A stretch of 64,000 nt of DNA from Ciceribacter ferrooxidans (GTDB lineage: Bacteria; Pseudomonadota; Alphaproteobacteria; Rhizobiales; Rhizobiaceae), in contig NZ_SDVB01000065.1 in NCBI RefSeq assembly GCF_004137355.1, forward strand, positions 1-64,000, written 5' to 3'. The first letter of the stretch is position 1. Every line of letters begins with the position of its first letter. Shown one piece after another: positions 61,468 through 64,000 of this stretch. The notes below the pieces were generated by a model. The model had not been told where the DNA came from and ran no database searches. It saw only the letters and a list, made by a program, of their open reading frames with translations. Made by a program: the position numbers and the translations under genes.

Positions 61468-61650
61468 CGACATCCTCGAAATCACATTAACACTTTGTCC
61501 TGGCGCGTCTATTCCGTTTGGCGTCGCCGCCCGAGGCACAATGATCCGCCGGCCCCTCAAAGAACGGAATCTTCTGCTGCGGGCCGCCGATATGCGGCAA
61601 CGGCTCCGGAATTCCGGCGCTATTCTCGCAAGCGACAAGGAGAGATGATC

Positions 61651-62976
61651 ATGCCCGCACCCCTGATGCTGATCGAGACGACACCAGACCTGCCGGAAGC
61701 AGCCGACGCCGTGGTGATCGGCGCGGGGATCGTCGGAGCCTTTGCCGCCTATCATCTCGCCAAACGGGGACTGAAAGTAGCGCTGATCGAAAAGGGACGC
61801 GTCGGCGCCGAGCAATCGAGCCGAAACTGGGGCTGGTGCCGTCAGCAGAATCGCGACGCCCGCGAGTTGCCAATGGCGACGAGAAGCCTCGACCTCTGGG
61901 AAGAGTTTACGGCCGAAACCGGCGAGGACACCGGCTTCCGCCGGTGCGGCCTTCTCTATCTCAGCAACAGCGAGGAAGAGCTCTCAGGCTGGGCGCGGTG
62001 GCGCGATTTCGCCCGCACCGTCGGCGTCACCACCCACATGCTCGACGAGGCCGCCGCGACGGCCAGGGCCGGGGCGACCGGAAGGGTCTGGAAAGGCGGC
62101 GTCTTCTCGCCGAGCGACGGTGTCGCCGATCCGGCGAGCGCCGCACCGGCCGTCGCCCGCGCAATCCTGAAGCTCGGCGGCACGGTACACCAGTCCTGTG
62201 CCGCCCGCGGCATCGAGACGGAAGGCGGCCGGCTGAGCGCCGTCGTTACCGAACGCGGGACGATCCGCACCAAGCTTGCCGTCCTTGCCGGCGGCGCCTG
62301 GGCATCGGCCTTCTGCCGCCAGCTCGGGATCCTTTTCCCGCAGGCATCGATCCGTTCGTCGATCCTCTCGGTCGGCCCCGGCGAGGGCGCGATACCGGAC
62401 GCCCTGCACACGGCCGCGATCTCCGTCACCCGCCGCGGCGACGGCGGCCATACGCTTGCGATCAGCAGCCGCGGACGGGTCGACCCTACCGGCCAGCAGG
62501 TTCGTTTCGCGCCGCAATTTATGCCGATGTTCCTGCGGCGGTGGAAGAGCCTTGCCCCCGGAGGGTTGGAGGGCATCCGCTCAGGCCATGAGAGCCTCGC
62601 ACGCTGGCGTCTCGACCGGCCGACACCGATGGAGAGAATGCGCATCCTCGACCCCGTCGTCGACGAGGGCACGATCCGTCTCACCCACAAGCGGGCGATC
62701 GAGTTGCTGCCGGCTCTCGAAGGCCGCCCTGTTACGGCGACCTGGGCGGGCTACATCGACAGTACACCGGACGGTGTGCCCGCTATCGGCGAAGTGACGG
62801 GGCTTCCCGGTTTCGTCCTTGCGGCGGGCTTCAGCGGCCATGGCTTCGGGATCGGCCCCGGCGCCGGCCATCTGATCGCCGACATCATGACCGGCGACGA
62901 ACCGATCGTCGACCCGAAACCCTATCATCCCGACCGGTTCGGAAAGAGTTCGTGGGGTAAGGTCGCGGACTTTTAG
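61651..62976 (+). CDS. FAD-dependent oxidoreductase, D-amino acid dehydrogenase-like
   Basis: A 441-residue DAO-fold flavoprotein. The FAD motif GAGIVGAFAAYHLAKRG lies near residue 25, SRNWGWCRQQNRDARELP follows near residue 60, and GYIDSTPDGVPAIG and GFSGHGFGIGPGAGHL are intact near the C terminus. The ATG at 61651 has GGAGAG six bases upstream; the ATG at 61645 abuts that site. It probably oxidises an amine or D-/N-substituted amino acid, forming with the importer and Lrp regulator an uptake-and-oxidation unit. Confidence 0.88.
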   Translation: MPAPLMLIETTPDLPEAADAVVIGAGIVGAFAAYHLAKRGLKVALIEKGRVGAEQSSRNWGWCRQQNRDARELPMATRSLDLWEEFTAETGEDTGFRRCGLLYLSNSEEELSGWARWRDFARTVGVTTHMLDEAAATARAGATGRVWKGGVFSPSDGVADPASAAPAVARAILKLGGTVHQSCAARGIETEGGRLSAVVTERGTIRTKLAVLAGGAWASAFCRQLGILFPQASIRSSILSVGPGEGAIPDALHTAAISVTRRGDGGHTLAISSRGRVDPTGQQVRFAPQFMPMFLRRWKSLAPGGLEGIRSGHESLARWRLDRPTPMERMRILDPVVDEGTIRLTHKRAIELLPALEGRPVTATWAGYIDSTPDGVPAIGEVTGLPGFVLAAGFSGHGFGIGPGAGHLIADIMTGDEPIVDPKPYHPDRFGKSSWGKVADF

Positions 62977-62998
62977 CTCATGCCCTGGCTTATGGCGT

Positions 62999-63030
62999 CG
63001 AAACCCCGGAGCCGTTGCGCCGGGGTTTCG
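62999..63030. terminator. Bidirectional terminator
   Basis: CGAAACCCCGG at 62999-63009 pairs perfectly with CCGGGGTTTCG at 63020-63030 around a 10-nt loop. It lies between the convergent oxidase and methyltransferase genes, and its A/T arms can serve both directions. Confidence 0.8.
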
Positions 63031-63037
63031 GATGTCC

Positions 63038-64000
63038 TCACGTGCGGAGCTGCAGCGTGCCGTAGACGATGTTGCGGTTCTCGCAGAACCAGACCTGCGG
63101 CTCGACGGCGTTACGGTCGATGCTGGCGTTGACGATACGCCACATGTCCGCCTCGTTGCGCCAGAGGAGTTCCCAGTTCATGAAGGTTTCCATGTAACCT
63201 TCGACGCGGATACCCTCGGCGAAATTGGCAAACAGGAAGAGACCGCCGGGCTTCAGCATCTCGAGGCATTTCTGCGTCAGCTTCACCGCGACGTTGTCGG
63301 CGAGATAGTCGTAGAGACCGGCGGCATAGACGAAGTCGAACTTGCCGAGCTTTTGCTTGCCGTTCAGAATGCTTCGGACCGAGCCGTTCACAGCCTCCAC
63401 GCAGGTTCCCTGGAAATCGCGGGCGACCGATCCGACACTCAGCGGATCCTGATCGAGCGCGATCCATCGCTTGAGCCGCTGCTCGCGCAGCGCGACGGAC
63501 CGATCCGCTTCCCTCAGATGCCCTGAGGCGATGGTCAGGATCTCCGTCTCCGGTCCCCGCGCATCGGCGACCTGATCGACATATTTTGTCAGCAGATCGC
63601 GACGCTCGCGGACGGCGACCGACGACGAGGCGTCCTTCGTATAATCATAAAGGGCCTTGCCGGTCGGTGTGGCGGCGGCGATCTCGGCCTCGGCATCCGG
63701 ATGACCGTAGATGAAATCCAGAAGATGCGCGTCGCCGGAATATCCGCGCGGCTTCTCGAAAGACCAGCGAGTGAACGGGTCCTCGAGGAACAACGCCGAT
63801 ACCGGGTGGCGCTGCACTGCCGGCACGAGCGCCTTCCAGACGGTCGGATGGAGCCGGGAACGAATATCGTGAAGCGCGCCTGCAACGTAGTCGATGATGG
63901 CTCGCGGATCGTCTGCCCTCTCCCAACGCTGCCTTGCAAGCTCCAGCATCACGGCGATCTCGCCGCGCCCGATCGCGAGTTGTTCGTCGAAGTGCTCATA
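63038..64000 (-). CDS. SAM-dependent methyltransferase-like protein, 5' end outside the window
   Basis: At least 320 residues are encoded; the reading frame stays open to the last base of the window (YEHFDEQLAIGRGEIAVMLE upstream of the first possible internal start), so the true start is beyond the edge. A Rossmann-like methyltransferase core lies in the second half. ILTIASGHLREAD is the probable SAM-binding loop, and KFDFVYAAGLYDYLADN and LKPGGLFLFANF are the later motifs. The N-terminal third (RGYSGDAHLLDFIYGHPD) is typical of a helical cap found in some extracellular-factor methyltransferases. The substrate is unknown. Confidence 0.82.
   Translation of the reverse strand, partial: YEHFDEQLAIGRGEIAVMLELARQRWERADDPRAIIDYVAGALHDIRSRLHPTVWKALVPAVQRHPVSALFLEDPFTRWSFEKPRGYSGDAHLLDFIYGHPDAEAEIAAATPTGKALYDYTKDASSSVAVRERRDLLTKYVDQVADARGPETEILTIASGHLREADRSVALREQRLKRWIALDQDPLSVGSVARDFQGTCVEAVNGSVRSILNGKQKLGKFDFVYAAGLYDYLADNVAVKLTQKCLEMLKPGGLFLFANFAEGIRVEGYMETFMNWELLWRNEADMWRIVNASIDRNAVEPQVWFCENRNIVYGTLQLRT

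Noticed and set aside
1-64000. tRNA, rRNA, CRISPR arrays, prophage or phage-defence genes
   Set aside because: No clover-leaf, ribosomal or regularly spaced repeat pattern, integrase, or defence-type protein was recognised by eye; a tRNAscan or Infernal run would be decisive.

Overview
This 64 kb window is GC-rich, tightly packed DNA. It reads as a Rhizobiaceae-type alphaproteobacterium, either a chromosomal accessory region or a megaplasmid/chromid. The grounds are the run of ABC-transporter operons each beside its own LacI, LysR or Lrp regulator, the two-ATPase polyol-type importer, and the narK1-K2 fusion. No species is claimed. I saw no rRNA, tRNA, CRISPR array or complete insertion sequence; a pair of IS-like terminal repeats sits at the extreme left edge.

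Layout. (1) 0.3-2.8 kb: an ECF sigma factor overlapping a membrane-anchored VWA protein. (2) 2.9-15.7 kb: a four-carbon acid-sugar (threonate/erythronate type) catabolic region. It holds a LacI repressor, a ribose-type ABC importer with a sugar-nucleotide-epimerase-like dehydrogenase, an Asp/Glu-racemase-like protein, an aldo/keto reductase, OtnI, LtnD, OtnK, OtnC and a second beta-hydroxyacid dehydrogenase. Three copies of one LacI-type operator (two identical, one variant) tie the divergent promoters into one probable regulon. (3) 15.8-30.8 kb: a ten-gene minus-strand operon for respiratory nitrate reduction, narK-narG-narH-narJ-narI-ppiC-beta-carbonic anhydrase-moeA-DUF2478-moaA. An FNR-type box precedes it and a divergent Crp/Fnr regulator flanks it. 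(4) 30.9-39.4 kb: a LacI regulator divergent from an ABC importer with two ATPases and a tiny membrane protein, ending in a one-chain dihydroxyacetone kinase. Two perfect 14-bp-core palindromes lie in the promoter, one of them exactly between -35 and -10 elements. (5) 39.5-47.3 kb: a GNAT protein divergent from an ArgE-like deacylase, GhrA-like reductase, cupin, two aldehyde dehydrogenases and a tartrate-dehydrogenase-type enzyme. (6) 47.3-49.9 kb: a PNPOx-like protein and a glutathione transferase divergent from a LysR regulator. (7) 49.9-63.0 kb: an amine/amino-acid cluster with a PuuB-like oxidase, two HAD proteins, a second GNAT paralogue, a class III aminotransferase, a dipeptide-type ABC importer with fused ATPases, an Lrp/AsnC regulator and a DadA-like oxidase. 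(8) 63.0 kb to the edge: an incomplete SAM-dependent methyltransferase.

How they work together. Regions 2 and 4 are import-plus-catabolism modules that end in central triose or C3 metabolism. LtnD and OtnI make 3-oxotetronate, OtnK phosphorylates it and OtnC decarboxylates it to dihydroxyacetone phosphate; region 4 makes the same product by phosphorylating dihydroxyacetone. Region 3 supplies both the nitrate-respiring enzyme and part of the molybdenum-cofactor pathway it needs. Regions 5 and 7 share a pair of unusual GNAT paralogues. Together they contain acyltransferase, amine oxidase, aldehyde dehydrogenase, deacylase, aminotransferase and succinate-semialdehyde dehydrogenase functions, which could form an N-acyl-protected amine degradation route. 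That last idea is inference.
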